A stretch of DNA of 64,000 nt from CAYSRC01 sp964446385. GTDB lineage: Bacteria; Bacillota; Clostridia; Oscillospirales; Ruminococcaceae. Both the position numbers and the translations under genes were made by a program. The notes beneath the pieces are model-generated. The model made no database searches, was not told the origin of the DNA, and was given only the letters and a program-made list of their open reading frames with translations. The stretch lies in the NCBI GenBank assembly GCA_964446385.1, contig CAYUOH010000007.1:52134-116133 (forward strand). The letters are read 5' to 3'. Positions 34,708 through 44,370 of the stretch are shown piece by piece; within the stretch, counting starts at the first letter, position 1; each line of letters opens with the position of its first letter.

Positions 34708-36192
34708 TTACTCGTATTTGAAGCGAACCACATTCCAGCTGTGCTTGGGGAAAACAGTTTTATCAGACAGGGGAATCTGTGCGGGTTTGACGTTGTTCGG
34801 CTCAGATACGGTATTAACTGCCTTCAGATCATCGTTTACGAGCACGATATGCTCAATTTTTTCAAGTTTTCCGTAGCCGGAAATATCAAATTCAGTCTCG
34901 ACATCTTCGTCCATAGAACGGTTGACTGCGAAGACAATGATCTCCTTCTTTTCTTCGTTGGCCACTGCAACAGACTCAACATACGGAGCATTGCCATACT
35001 TCCCTGCCTCATATGTATCGCACTCAACCGCAGTCTGCAAGCTGGTGCCGTGTCCATACAGGGATGCATGCATAAAGGGATAGAATATTGTCTGTACCCA
35101 GGCATTACCGCCGTTTTCTGTCATAATGGGGGCAATCACATTTACAAGCTGTGCAAGGCACGCCATCTTAACACGGTCGGCATGGCGCAGAAGCGTTATG
35201 AGCAGGCAGCCAACGACCAGAGCATCTTCGAAATTGTAGATATCTTCCAACTGAGGAGGCGCAACCGTCCACTTTTCGATTTTCGTGTCTTGTTCATTTG
35301 AATGGAACCAGACATTCCATTCATCAAAGGATAGATACATAGTTTTGTCACTGTGCTTCTTTTCCTTAACCACATCGCAAATTGATACGATTGTGGAAAT
35401 GAACTTATCCATATCCATAGAGCATGCCAGATAAGCTGCGGTGTTGTTATCTCTGTTCCCGTAATAATTATGCAAGGAGATATAATCCGCGATATCGTAT
35501 GTATGATCCAGAACTGTCTCTTCCCAGTCGTAGAGTGTGTCCATTTCGCTGTTGGAACTGCCGCATGCGGTCAGCTCTATCGTTGGATCCACCCACTTCA
35601 TCATCTTACCGGTCTCAGCAGCAAGGCGTCCGTACTCTTCAGCGGTCTTGTGACATATCTGCCAGGGGCCGTCCATCTCGTTGCCAAGGCACCAGTTATG
35701 AATTCCGAAGGGCTTCTCAAAACCGTTGGCACGACGCATATCACTGTACTTTGTGCCGCCGGGGAAATTACAGTACTCAAGAAGATTTTTAGCATCTGCG
35801 GCTCCGCGGGTTCCCATATTGACGGCCATCATTATATCCGTGCCGGCTCGCTTTGCCCATTCCTGAAATTCGTCAATACCAATCTCATTGGTCTCAACAG
35901 TAAACCAGGCAAGCTCTGTTCTACGCGGGCGCTTACTGCGGTCACCGATTCCGTCTTCCCAGTCATATCCGGATAAAAAGTTTCCTCCGGGATACCTGAC
36001 GATCGGTACATTAAGCTGTTTGACCAGTTCCAGTACGTCCTTTCTGAAGCCCATGTCGTCCGCTGTCAAATGATCGGGCTCATAAATGCCGCCATAAACC
36101 GCCCGACCAAGATGCTCAATAAAAGAACCGTATATTCTCTTATTAATCTGTCCGATCGGAAAATGTGCATTTGCGAATATTTTTGCTTTCAA
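34708..36192 (-). CDS. Intracellular GH51 alpha-L-arabinofuranosidase
   Basis: A 494-residue GH51 enzyme of normal length, without signal peptide. The acid/base is E172 in CLGNEMDGPW and the nucleophile E291 in YLSFDEWNVWF; VRYPGGNFLSGYDWEDGIG is the conserved strand with sugar contacts. A C-terminal beta-sandwich (Alpha-L-AF_C) begins near residue 330. It releases arabinose from arabinoxylo- or arabino-oligosaccharides. Start is TTG at 36192, after GGAAGGAG. Two LacI-type operators lie in its promoter region. Confidence 0.94.
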   Translation of the reverse strand: MKAKIFANAHFPIGQINKRIYGSFIEHLGRAVYGGIYEPDHLTADDMGFRKDVLELVKQLNVPIVRYPGGNFLSGYDWEDGIGDRSKRPRRTELAWFTVETNEIGIDEFQEWAKRAGTDIMMAVNMGTRGAADAKNLLEYCNFPGGTKYSDMRRANGFEKPFGIHNWCLGNEMDGPWQICHKTAEEYGRLAAETGKMMKWVDPTIELTACGSSNSEMDTLYDWEETVLDHTYDIADYISLHNYYGNRDNNTAAYLACSMDMDKFISTIVSICDVVKEKKHSDKTMYLSFDEWNVWFHSNEQDTKIEKWTVAPPQLEDIYNFEDALVVGCLLITLLRHADRVKMACLAQLVNVIAPIMTENGGNAWVQTIFYPFMHASLYGHGTSLQTAVECDTYEAGKYGNAPYVESVAVANEEKKEIIVFAVNRSMDEDVETEFDISGYGKLEKIEHIVLVNDDLKAVNTVSEPNNVKPAQIPLSDKTVFPKHSWNVVRFKYE

Positions 36193-36253
36193 TTGCTTAA
36201 AGCTCCTTCCAAAGAGTTATACAGAGTATTTAAATAAGTCATGAAGAGTATAT

Positions 36254-36281
36254 CGGCAACGTACCTGATATTCACGGTTGC
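36254..36281 (-). other. Leader hairpin of the GH51 transcript
   Basis: GGCAAC and GTTGCC, with an adjacent C-G extension, close a loop of about 14 bases in the 5' untranslated region of the GH51 gene. No T-run follows, so this is a structural or stability element rather than a terminator. Its role is unknown. Confidence 0.4.
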
Positions 36282-36308
36282 CAAAGCATATTTTAGTCAA
36301 TTTGTATA

Positions 36309-36347
36309 ATATTATCGTTAATGTTCTCCTTATATTAACGATAATAT
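36309..36347. promoter_or_regulatory. Paired LacI-type operators before the GH51 gene
   Basis: ATATTATCGTTAAT (36309-36322) and its exact inverted copy ATTAACGATAATAT (36334-36347) are separated by 11 bp. Each 12-bp core is itself nearly palindromic about a central CG, the hallmark of LacI-family operators. The same core recurs before the second arabinofuranosidase gene. The two sites overlap the likely promoter (TATTAT/TATACA region) of the GH51-esterase operon. Confidence 0.75.
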
Positions 36348-36465
36348 GCCTGCTCATTTTCAATGTCAAGAATGTAATTTGTTTTTGTATACTTCAACAA
36401 AATACAACATTTTATTTGTTACTAATACCTTTCAGTCTTTGTTCAGATGGTATTACTGACAAAGA

Positions 36466-36494
36466 AAAGCCACCGCACATACTACGGTGGCTTT
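36466..36494 (-). terminator. Terminator of the LacI-family regulator gene
   Basis: Stem AAAGCCACCG / CGGTGGCTTT (36466-36475 and 36485-36494) with a nine-base loop, followed by TTCTTTG on the minus strand; on the plus strand a T-run occurs a few bases further on. It lies 20 bases beyond the regulator stop. Confidence 0.85.
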
Positions 36495-36513
36495 AGTGTT
36501 TTTTTCAGCGATA

Positions 36514-37536
36514 TCAGATTGCTCTCACAGAGTTTCTCCAGACGAGTTCCGGAAGGACGATATTCTTTTTGACGATCTTTCTTTCCTCCGGATCGTTTAT
36601 CATCTCAATCAAGCGCTCGGCCGCACCGGAGCCCAATGTCAAAAAGTGGTTATCTACCGTACACAGTCCGGGATCCATCATCATCGCAAATTCGACGTTA
36701 TCGTATCCTATTATGGATAGATTCTGCGGGATCTGGTAGCCTCTCTCCTTGAGTGCCATATAACAGCCAAAAGCGGAGTAATCGGAGAAAGCGAACGCTC
36801 CCGTGACCGGCAGTTTCTCATATATCGGAAAATTATCCAGCCACTGCCCCACCGCGCGCCGAGCATCCATCTGGGTGCCGTCGCAGTACACAAGCCTGAC
36901 GCATTCGCGGGGAAGACCGAGCTCCATAAGCTTGCCCACGAAGCTCTCGTAACGAATACTGGAGATCTGCTCTGCAAGGGTCGACGCAATATAAATAAAA
37001 TCACGGTGTCCCCTGTTATAAAATGCCTCCGCCACCATAGCGCAGCCCGTCTTATCGTCGGAATACACGTAGTTGCTTTCATGCTCGTCATACTTACGGG
37101 CGGCAAGGACGTATGGTGTTCCGCTGTCTTCCATTATATTCAGCACGTCAACATTATTCATGGTCGGCACCAAAATGATTCCGTCAACCCCTTGCTCGAG
37201 CATTCTTATTACCATACTCGATTCTGAGTCCTTATTGTTGTCCGTCGCTCCGACCATTACAGTATAGCCCCTGAAATTGCCAACTCTCTCAACACCGTTA
37301 ATAATTTGATTGTTTGAGGGGTTTCTGTAGTCGGTAACAATAACGCCGAGGATATAGGACCTTTTCGTACGAAGGCTGCTGGCCGCCATATTCTTCTGGT
37401 ATCCCATTTGTTTAGCGGCAGACTGTATCAATTCTCTGGTTGCCTTGGATATGTCGGGCATATCCCTGAGTCCTCGCGAAACCGTATTTACGGAAAGGTT
37501 AAGCTCATTGGCAATATTTCTTAATGTCGTCCCCAT
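36514..37536 (-). CDS. LacI-family regulator of the arabinoside locus
   Basis: A 340-residue LacI/GalR regulator. The N-terminal helix-turn-helix and hinge are LRNIANELNLSVNTVSRGLR and the hinge helix region around GYQKNMAASSLRT; a periplasmic-binding-protein-like effector domain follows (VILGVIVTDYRNP shortened, QGVDGIILVPT, GYDNVEFAMMMDPGL). Its place between the two arabinofuranosidase genes, and three identical operator cores around it, make those genes its probable targets, with an arabinose-derived inducer. Confidence 0.92.
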   Translation of the reverse strand: MGTTLRNIANELNLSVNTVSRGLRDMPDISKATRELIQSAAKQMGYQKNMAASSLRTKRSYILGVIVTDYRNPSNNQIINGVERVGNFRGYTVMVGATDNNKDSESSMVIRMLEQGVDGIILVPTMNNVDVLNIMEDSGTPYVLAARKYDEHESNYVYSDDKTGCAMVAEAFYNRGHRDFIYIASTLAEQISSIRYESFVGKLMELGLPRECVRLVYCDGTQMDARRAVGQWLDNFPIYEKLPVTGAFAFSDYSAFGCYMALKERGYQIPQNLSIIGYDNVEFAMMMDPGLCTVDNHFLTLGSGAAERLIEMINDPEERKIVKKNIVLPELVWRNSVRAI

Positions 37537-37655
37537 GCGCCGCTCCCGTTACTTCAGCGTATATTGCAATACGTCCGAAAGTGTTTTTTATTTTTCTAAT
37601 TTTAGCAAATCTATTATACCTTGCCAAGTACAGATAAAGAAAGTTGAACTCTGTT

Positions 37656-40181
37656 TTAAGATAGCTGTCTTTTCTTAACCTTGAGAATGTTGAGGGAATA
37701 CGCCGGCATTTCATAGCTGAAGCATCGGTCGCCTATATCCAGTCTTTGGGTCACCGGCGCCACGTTTCTCATATTCTCAAAGGAATTAACAGCCCATGAC
37801 GGCGCACTGAGCACTTCAGCCTCAACGCTTCGCTCCACATCACAGTCCAGCAATATCTCCGCAACGCCGGCGATGCCGTCAGTATTTATAAGCTTGATAT
37901 ACAGATTGTCATCATCTTCGGTAGTAACCGTGTAGACAAGGTTGTGCAGCTTATGTAATTTCTCCTGCACGAGCACATCGTTTATATAGCACCTGTAACC
38001 GTATCTGGTAGCCTCTATCTTATATCGGTTAAACACGGAGTAATCTATGTTGAGCGGGACGTATTCTTCCTTCATTTGCTCGGGCATTCTTCTGCGCACA
38101 GCTGTACTGCCTTTACCGTCGGCAATCCTCCAAACCTGATTGCGTATGTTAAAAAGGTTCCACTCTTTGTCCTTCGGTTCGTTACACCCCGCATCGGTGG
38201 CCGGATTGTGATTCCATATGGCAAGCGTCATACCGTTATCGGGTTCAATCTTTATATCAAGTTCAAAGGTATATTCCTCCATTTCCTCATCGCCGAACGA
38301 ATACCACATAAGCTGGTCGTCAGCCTTGCCGGTCCTCCGCTTCTGACTGAGCATAAAATCTCGGAAACTGCGGTTCCACTCCTCATTTTTCCCGGTATAC
38401 GGATGCAAACGATCGGAACAGACGGCTGTATACACTTCTCCGTCCACCTTCAAATCACCGTATATTTTCCGGGAAATTCCGGTAGGCTCTCCGTTTATGC
38501 GTACGTTTCTGAACATCAATCCGGGCTTGTCACACATAATGCTGGGTACGCCCCTGTATTTCGGCGGTTGTAAGCCGGTCTTTATCTCGCTTTCAACCAC
38601 ATTTTTACCTCTGTTGGCAGCCATAAGTGAGATAGCATGGTATGTCGGTATACCATAAACCGAATGATTGTTAAATACCACCAGATTGGGCTTCCATGCG
38701 GTATAGTCCGCATTCTGCAAAAGGGGCGCGTAAGCGGTTAGCCGGACTATGTCCTGATTGCGCTCGACTCCGCACAGGAACACCGCCTCCGCCAAAGCGC
38801 ACTCCATGGACGCAATGGTGTTTCCCCCGTTCACCGCATACTCTCCCAAGAATATCTTAGGCCCGTTTCGGTCGTAATCATCAAACAACCCGTCATTTTC
38901 AAGGAAAAATTCCGGTGCGTCGTAATAATGTTCATCTGCGAATTCGGTCGTGAGTCCTTCTTTTTCCGTATGTGTGTTGGATATATATATCACGTTCGGA
39001 TATGCCTTTTTAAGCACGGTGTAAAACCTTTTGTAACGATCATTATACTCCGTACCGTGATTCTCGTTGCCTATCTCAAAGTAGGTCATTTTAAACGGTT
39101 CGGGGTGTCCCGCGGCCGCTCGCATAGCGCCGTATTTGGTGTCTACGCCGCCCATCGCATACTCCAGCGCACCCAGCGCCTCCTCCAGGAAGTTGTCCAC
39201 CTCCTGCTCCGGGAAAATTTCCGACACCCGCGCCTGGCAGGACATACCGCAGTTGCACACATAAAGCGGATTCATGCCCGTGTCCTCGCACAACTGCAAA
39301 AACTCATGGTAGCCAAAGCCGTTGGTAGTCCGGTAATGCCACATAAGCGCAGTAGTAGGCCGTTCCCATGCAGGTCCGATGGTGTTCGAAAAGCGCATTG
39401 CCGTTTCAAACGACATGCCTTCGACTATACACCCTCCCGGGTAGCGCATAAACTTGGGATGTGTCGCCACTAATGCATCAACGACGTCGGTACGCAGACC
39501 GTGCCCCATAAATGTTTCTGCCGGGAGAAGGGAAGTATATCCGAAAACCACGCGGCACGCTGTGTCGCATATAAGGTGAAGGGCCCCACTGTAGTCAGAA
39601 CCAATAGCAGAAATCGATACTTCAAGCTTATTCCATTCTGAGCCGGGTTTCACACCGATACTGACGGAGCCCAGATCCTCCCCGCTGCCACCTGCCAGGC
39701 GAGCGGTCAGCGTCAGCGCTTTCTCTGCCATGACAAACAGTATTAAATTGTATGTTTTTCCGCACTCTATGGGTATACCCGTATACCCAATATTACGAAT
39801 GCGTCCGTTCTTCTCATACTCGACCTCCAGTGAGCGTCTGCGCTTACTGTTTAGTGTGATGTCGTCGCGCAGCTTCATCCGCGCATTCTCGGTATACCAG
39901 CCGGGGACAGACGTTTCGGGCACAGCTGCCGCCCATTCGTCCATTCCTTCTCCGCCATTGAAGCATCCCGGCCAGCCGCCTCTGTTGATGTAAACGAGTC
40001 TGCGTTCATCAGTAGTACAGCCTTCCGGAACGATGGAGTCCTCAAAAGAGCGGTTGCGTATCATTTCCGGATAGATGCCTCCGTCACCGGAGCGGTTGAT
40101 ATCCTCATAAAACAGGCCGTAGAGATCTTCAGCCACAGGAAAACGGATCTTTTTTGAGTATACTGTTACCTCGTTTTTCAC
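37656..40181 (-). CDS. Multidomain GH51-like arabinofuranosidase
   Basis: An 841-residue enzyme related to eukaryote-like GH51 arabinofuranosidases. An N-terminal carbohydrate-binding-like sandwich (about 85-225) is followed by the catalytic barrel with acid/base E373 in FEIGNENHG and nucleophile E447 in IFLGEYAVNGG. The C-terminal sandwich carries an inserted laminin-G/DUF1080-like region (about 600-740). No signal peptide. The start is GTG at 40181 with GGAG six bases upstream. Transcribed separately from the first GH51 operon but sharing its operator sequence. Confidence 0.9.
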   Translation of the reverse strand: MKNEVTVYSKKIRFPVAEDLYGLFYEDINRSGDGGIYPEMIRNRSFEDSIVPEGCTTDERRLVYINRGGWPGCFNGGEGMDEWAAAVPETSVPGWYTENARMKLRDDITLNSKRRRSLEVEYEKNGRIRNIGYTGIPIECGKTYNLILFVMAEKALTLTARLAGGSGEDLGSVSIGVKPGSEWNKLEVSISAIGSDYSGALHLICDTACRVVFGYTSLLPAETFMGHGLRTDVVDALVATHPKFMRYPGGCIVEGMSFETAMRFSNTIGPAWERPTTALMWHYRTTNGFGYHEFLQLCEDTGMNPLYVCNCGMSCQARVSEIFPEQEVDNFLEEALGALEYAMGGVDTKYGAMRAAAGHPEPFKMTYFEIGNENHGTEYNDRYKRFYTVLKKAYPNVIYISNTHTEKEGLTTEFADEHYYDAPEFFLENDGLFDDYDRNGPKIFLGEYAVNGGNTIASMECALAEAVFLCGVERNQDIVRLTAYAPLLQNADYTAWKPNLVVFNNHSVYGIPTYHAISLMAANRGKNVVESEIKTGLQPPKYRGVPSIMCDKPGLMFRNVRINGEPTGISRKIYGDLKVDGEVYTAVCSDRLHPYTGKNEEWNRSFRDFMLSQKRRTGKADDQLMWYSFGDEEMEEYTFELDIKIEPDNGMTLAIWNHNPATDAGCNEPKDKEWNLFNIRNQVWRIADGKGSTAVRRRMPEQMKEEYVPLNIDYSVFNRYKIEATRYGYRCYINDVLVQEKLHKLHNLVYTVTTEDDDNLYIKLINTDGIAGVAEILLDCDVERSVEAEVLSAPSWAVNSFENMRNVAPVTQRLDIGDRCFSYEMPAYSLNILKVKKRQLS

Positions 40182-40213
40182 AACAAGCTCCTTTACGCCA
40201 TATATTTTTCTCT

Positions 40214-40242
40214 ATTGTAATTCTTATTATCGTTAATGTAAA
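40214..40242 (-). promoter_or_regulatory. Promoter with LacI-type operator in the spacer
   Basis: Minus strand TTTACA (40242-40237), 17 bp, TACAAT (40219-40214). The operator core ATTATCGTTAAT lies at 40226-40237, inside the spacer and touching the -35, so bound regulator would exclude RNA polymerase. It is identical to the two cores at 36311 and 36334. Confidence 0.8.
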
Positions 40243-40277
40243 GCGAGACAAGTGTGTAGCTTATCCAGTATAAAATA

Positions 40278-40311
40278 AAACCCGGACAGCTGTAAAAAGC
40301 TGCCCGGGTTT
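40278..40311. terminator. Terminator after the esterase gene
   Basis: AAACCCGG / CCGGGTTT outer stem with an inner CAGCT/AGCTG helix (40278-40311). On the minus strand TTATTTTATA follows, and on the plus strand TCTTTTTTT. It ends the esterase transcript upstream of the arabinofuranosidase promoter. Confidence 0.88.
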
Positions 40312-40324
40312 CTTTTTTTATAAT

Positions 40325-41167
40325 TTACTTGAATGGATATTCCTTAACGGGGACTGTCCTGTCATGTATCGGGGCCAGCATGGGCTCGATATTTGTGATT
40401 TTCCCCTTTATGTAGTAATCCAGGAACTCGGCCACAATACCGTCCAGAAGCTCTCCGCTCATACCGTGCACACCGCCGGGAACAAAGTACATGTGCACCG
40501 TGTCACCGGCTGCCTCAAGGGCATTGCGGAAGTTTTTGGCCTGTGAAGGATTTACCATGGGATCCTTGGTGCCGTGAATAATCAGAACGGGAGGTTCGTT
40601 TCCGTTAATATATGTTTCGGCGCTGGCCTCCGCGGCTTTGACGCGTATGCCCTTGGCGTCAAGCGCATGCCAGGTTACGCGGCCGACCGGGCTGCGGTCT
40701 TCGGGATTTTTGGGGATCAGGTCGGTAAAACTGACCGGGCCGCAGAAATCCACAAGCGCCTGTACGGAATAATCCTCGCCGAGCTGCTCCCAATCGGAAT
40801 TGCCCGCGGATACCGCCAGAACCGAGGAGAGATGTCCGCCGGCCGAGTCGCCGGAAACAATAACCTTTGACGCGTCGTATCCGTATTCGCTGCCGTGTTT
40901 CTTAATGAACAGAAGGGCGTCCTTAAGATCCTTCATCACTTCTGGGAACGGTGCCTCGTCGCAGTAGCGGTAATCCACCAACGCTATGGCATAGCCGCGC
41001 TTAAACTGTGGCGTTACAAGGCACCATTTGCGGTTAAGTCCGCTCCAGCCGCCGCCGTGAACCCACATAATTATCGGAGGATTAACAGCATCATCCGGCA
41101 CGTAGATGTCCATATAAAGACCGTGATCTTCGACTTCCTTGAAAAGGATTTCCTTGTACTCTTTCAA
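40325..41167 (-). CDS. Alpha/beta-hydrolase esterase (BD-FAE-like)
   Basis: A 280-residue cytosolic hydrolase. Oxyanion hole HGGGWSG (residues 37-43), nucleophile S108 in SGDSAGGH, catalytic Asp in HGTKDPMV and His in GGVHGMSG. This is the bifunctional feruloyl/acetyl-xylan esterase-like group of hormone-sensitive-lipase-type enzymes. Its location beside arabinofuranosidases fits removal of ferulate or acetate from arabinoxylan fragments. Confidence 0.88.
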   Translation of the reverse strand: MKEYKEILFKEVEDHGLYMDIYVPDDAVNPPIIMWVHGGGWSGLNRKWCLVTPQFKRGYAIALVDYRYCDEAPFPEVMKDLKDALLFIKKHGSEYGYDASKVIVSGDSAGGHLSSVLAVSAGNSDWEQLGEDYSVQALVDFCGPVSFTDLIPKNPEDRSPVGRVTWHALDAKGIRVKAAEASAETYINGNEPPVLIIHGTKDPMVNPSQAKNFRNALEAAGDTVHMYFVPGGVHGMSGELLDGIVAEFLDYYIKGKITNIEPMLAPIHDRTVPVKEYPFK

Positions 41168-41230
41168 AACAGTGCCTCCTGATTTTTATTCTATATCAAT
41201 ATTATATCCGAATCGCCATTGTCAGGGCAA

Positions 41231-42595
41231 TTAAAGAATTCCGATACTCCGCGCGTAACCGAGCGTTTGTTTCAGAGCATCATTCTTTTCAATTCCGGCA
41301 AGGCGGAGGTTGTGTGCGTATTCCAGCACCTTTGAAAACTCCGGTCCGGGTTTCAGTCCCTCGTTTATCAGGTCTTTACCTGCTACATATGGCCGTGACA
41401 TATATTCTTTATACACTTCCAGCCGTTCAAATAAAAAGGCGTTTTTACCGGTATATGGTGTATCACCTGAAAGCATCGGGAGATCGCACATTGAGAAATA
41501 TATAAGGTCGCCGGGTGAAACCGCCGAATCGAACATTTCATTAGTGGTCTTTTCTGAGGATTCTGCCACGGCAATCCTATGGGGTTTCATGTGCAGGGGC
41601 ACCATGTTCATAACGTACCGTGTTACTTCCGACTCGTTTGTGATTGAGTGAAGGAAATCCTTTACACGGTGCATACCCTTGGTTTCATGGTCGATTGAGC
41701 GTACTACCCTGTCTTTTTCTTCGGTGGCGTCTATTTTGCCGAAATCATGGCACAGGCACAGCAGAGTAAAGGCGTACGGGTTGCTTACCTTTTCCCGGTA
41801 CAGAACTGCGCGGTCAATTGCCTCCATCGTATGGTTCCAAACGTCGCCTTCAGGGTGGTATTTAGGACTCTGGGGCACTCCGATAAGCTGTTCAAGAACC
41901 TCAAACCACGGATGAAGCTGATTCATTTCCCGCAGATATTCAAAAAATATCGAAGGCTTTTTCCCTTTTAGAAAAGTCGTCTTCAGTTCTACTTCCACCC
42001 TTTCCCGCGAAAGGACCGAAAGATCCATCCCGCGGCACAGCTCCATCGTTTCCGGGGCGATTTTAAATTCATAACGTGAGGCAAACTGTGCACCGCGGAA
42101 AACACGTAGAGGGTCATCGACAAACGATATGGGGTCAACATGGCGGATTATCCCCTTTTGCAGGTCCTCGCGTCCGCCGAATGGGTCGATTATCTCGCCG
42201 GTCAGAACGTCCTGCATCATGGCGTTTATTGTAAAATCCCGGCGTCTTGCTGCGGCTTCGTATCCGATAAAAGGATCCGTGTAAACCTCAAAATCGCGGT
42301 GTCCCGCGCCCGTGGTATACTCCCTGCGCGGCAGGGCGATATCTATATCGTATCCTTTCAGAGAATACACACCGAAGCTCTTTCCGAAAGACAGGTGCTG
42401 TCCAACGCTTTCCAGTATTTCGGTCAGCTTTTCGGGTATGACGCCGTGAACCTCGATATCGATATCCTTGTTCTCCGAACCGAGCAGCGCGTCACGCACA
42501 ACACCGCCGACGTAAAACGCCCGGCCGCCGTTTTCACGGACAAGCTCGGCTACCTTGTATTCTATGCTGTCTTTATTGTTTTTCAAGATATTCAA
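41231..42595 (-). CDS. cca: CCA-adding tRNA nucleotidyltransferase with HD domain
   Basis: A 454-residue poly(A) polymerase-like class II nucleotidyltransferase. Head-domain motif YVGGVVRDALLGSENKDIDIEVHG carries the catalytic DxD; RRDFTINAM and DPLRVFRGAQFASR are the nucleotide and neck motifs. An HD domain with CLCHDFGKID follows. It completes or repairs tRNA 3' CCA ends. It overlaps the downstream-named phosphatase gene by 23 bases. Confidence 0.93.
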   Translation of the reverse strand: MNILKNNKDSIEYKVAELVRENGGRAFYVGGVVRDALLGSENKDIDIEVHGVIPEKLTEILESVGQHLSFGKSFGVYSLKGYDIDIALPRREYTTGAGHRDFEVYTDPFIGYEAAARRRDFTINAMMQDVLTGEIIDPFGGREDLQKGIIRHVDPISFVDDPLRVFRGAQFASRYEFKIAPETMELCRGMDLSVLSRERVEVELKTTFLKGKKPSIFFEYLREMNQLHPWFEVLEQLIGVPQSPKYHPEGDVWNHTMEAIDRAVLYREKVSNPYAFTLLCLCHDFGKIDATEEKDRVVRSIDHETKGMHRVKDFLHSITNESEVTRYVMNMVPLHMKPHRIAVAESSEKTTNEMFDSAVSPGDLIYFSMCDLPMLSGDTPYTGKNAFLFERLEVYKEYMSRPYVAGKDLINEGLKPGPEFSKVLEYAHNLRLAGIEKNDALKQTLGYARSIGIL

Positions 42596-43028
42596 GCACT
42601 CCTTCGCATCCTGCGTTTATATCCCGGTAGGCCGTATCGAAATCACCGGTAAACCAGGGGTCGCTGACATCCCGCTGCACTCCGCAGAAGGACATGAGTC
42701 GGTGTATTTTGCCGTCGTATCTGTCACCGAACATCCTGTTTAGGTTTCGCAAATTGTTGCCGTCCATCAGAATAACATAGTCATAGTAATCCATCTCCGC
42801 GGCGGTAACCTGACGTGCGCGGCGGCTATCGAAAGGTATTTTGTACTGACTCAGAATCCGCTGAGCCGGAGGATATATATCGTTTCCGATTTCTTCACGG
42901 CTTGTAGCCGCCGAGCTTATTTCATAACGTTCACCCGCGCCGGCCTTTTCAGTCATATTCTTGAATATATATTCCGCCATGGGACTGCGGCAGATATTTC
43001 CGTGGCAGATAAACAAAACTTTAATCAT
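42573..43028 (-). CDS. Low-molecular-weight protein tyrosine phosphatase
   Basis: A 151-residue LMW-PTP from the ATG at 43028, which has GGAG nine bases upstream; an in-frame ATG seven codons earlier has a poorer site. The P-loop CHGNICRS supplies the nucleophile Cys and Arg, and the general acid is in SDPWFTGDFD. It removes phosphate from tyrosine or arginine residues of proteins, often linked to capsule or stress control. Confidence 0.92.
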   Translation of the reverse strand: MIKVLFICHGNICRSPMAEYIFKNMTEKAGAGERYEISSAATSREEIGNDIYPPAQRILSQYKIPFDSRRARQVTAAEMDYYDYVILMDGNNLRNLNRMFGDRYDGKIHRLMSFCGVQRDVSDPWFTGDFDTAYRDINAGCEGVLEYLEKQ

Positions 43029-43057
43029 CGAATTATTCTCCGATATCATTCTTCACT

Positions 43058-43756
43058 TTATTTTTTGCGGATCAGTAAATGATGAAAAAATGCAATATTA
43101 ACGTATTCCTTAATATTCTCAACAGCTCGTTCCATTTGCACAATCTGTTTCTGCCACTCTGTATCTATATGGCATTCTTGGTTCTGCTGTAAATCCCAAA
43201 AAGTTCGAATTCCTTTACAGGATTCTATTTTTAGTTCCGGACTCCAAACTTCAATGTCGGAATCATCATAATAACGAATAACTCCAAATTTTGCTGCATT
43301 ACTATTCCCACCCGCTAATAACTCATATGCATGATCGAAATTATTAAGAAGAACAACATTCTGCATAACTCGTCCGGCACGATTATGCTTAATTACAGAC
43401 ATAAATCCACCGGTTTTTAACACTCTGGTCAGTTCTTTAAAATATAACTGCTTATCCTCAACATATTCCATTACATTATGACAAACAACCATATCAAATG
43501 TATTATCGGCTATATTCTTCAATAATTCGATTCCGCCAATAAGCTGCTGAAATTCATTTTCTCTACAACAATCTTCAAGCATTTCTACAGAAGGTTCAAT
43601 CGCTGTCACATCATTTTCCCTTGCAAGAAAACTTGCTGTAATACCGTCACCACTGCCAAAATCTAATATTTTCTTCTCGGAAATCTCACCTAAATGTTGG
43701 AATACTATCATCTTCAATAATTTATCCCAAGGTTGTAATGTATCCAAAGATATCAT
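43058..43756 (-). CDS. Class I SAM-dependent methyltransferase
   Basis: A 232-residue methyltransferase. Motif I is LDFGSGDGITASFL, the acidic end of strand 2 is VTAIEPS, and FDMVVCHNVMEYV with LKTGGFMSVIKHN matches the Methyltransf_11 group. Substrate is unknown. Base composition is lower in GC than the upstream genes, and it begins a set of small accessory genes up to 45315. Confidence 0.88.
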   Translation of the reverse strand: MISLDTLQPWDKLLKMIVFQHLGEISEKKILDFGSGDGITASFLARENDVTAIEPSVEMLEDCCRENEFQQLIGGIELLKNIADNTFDMVVCHNVMEYVEDKQLYFKELTRVLKTGGFMSVIKHNRAGRVMQNVVLLNNFDHAYELLAGGNSNAAKFGVIRYYDDSDIEVWSPELKIESCKGIRTFWDLQQNQECHIDTEWQKQIVQMERAVENIKEYVNIAFFHHLLIRKK

Positions 43757-43807
43757 CCAATATCTCCTTACTTCATTCTATAACAAACAGCCTTACATGT
43801 TACAATC

Positions 43808-44311
43808 CTATTTATCTATTTTTTTACACGGACAGATATAATGTATTGTTCCCTCTGTCGCTTCAAAAGATAAATCCTTTGGATACGCCTCAGCGCTCCA
43901 ACCAAAAGAATAATCCGGTTCATATCCTGCCTTCAGTATACCCTCCGCAGTCATCTCGTGGGTATGCTCAAATACTTCACCATTATCAAAGCTGCCGTTT
44001 ATTGTCCCTAATCCTATAGTACATGCAGGAATGTCCCGGCAAGAAAAGCCTTCAGGAACCTTAGTTCCGGCAGACATCAAATATCCGGCAAGATATGCAA
44101 ATGTACCGTTTTCCGGATCGTATTCTCCCATCCATCCAATAAATAAATCCAGCAGCGCATGATTCTCATCAAGATTACTAAGGGTATTTTCCCTGAATAT
44201 CCATTCCCAAAGAGCAGGTACAGGGTTTTCTTTTCCTCCGTTTGTAACCTCAATTCCTATCATTCTTGATGCCGGAAGCTTAATAAAGTCCACCTTTTCA
44301 AGTATCGCCAT
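43808..44311 (-). CDS. GyrI-like effector-binding domain protein
   Basis: A 167-residue stand-alone GyrI-like/AraC effector-binding domain (SOUL-like fold), with characteristic MIGIEVTNG, LFIGWMGEYDPENGTFAYLAG and IPACTIGLGTINGSF, ending in a conserved TIHYICPCKK. Such proteins bind small amphipathic molecules or drugs without a DNA-binding domain; some hydrolyse cyclopropanoid toxins. No partner gene is identifiable. Confidence 0.8.
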   Translation of the reverse strand: MAILEKVDFIKLPASRMIGIEVTNGGKENPVPALWEWIFRENTLSNLDENHALLDLFIGWMGEYDPENGTFAYLAGYLMSAGTKVPEGFSCRDIPACTIGLGTINGSFDNGEVFEHTHEMTAEGILKAGYEPDYSFGWSAEAYPKDLSFEATEGTIHYICPCKKIDK

Positions 44312-44370
44312 AGTGTTTCCTTCCTTTTCAACAAAATTCCGAGAACGGAAAAGCTAACTACTTATGAAAT

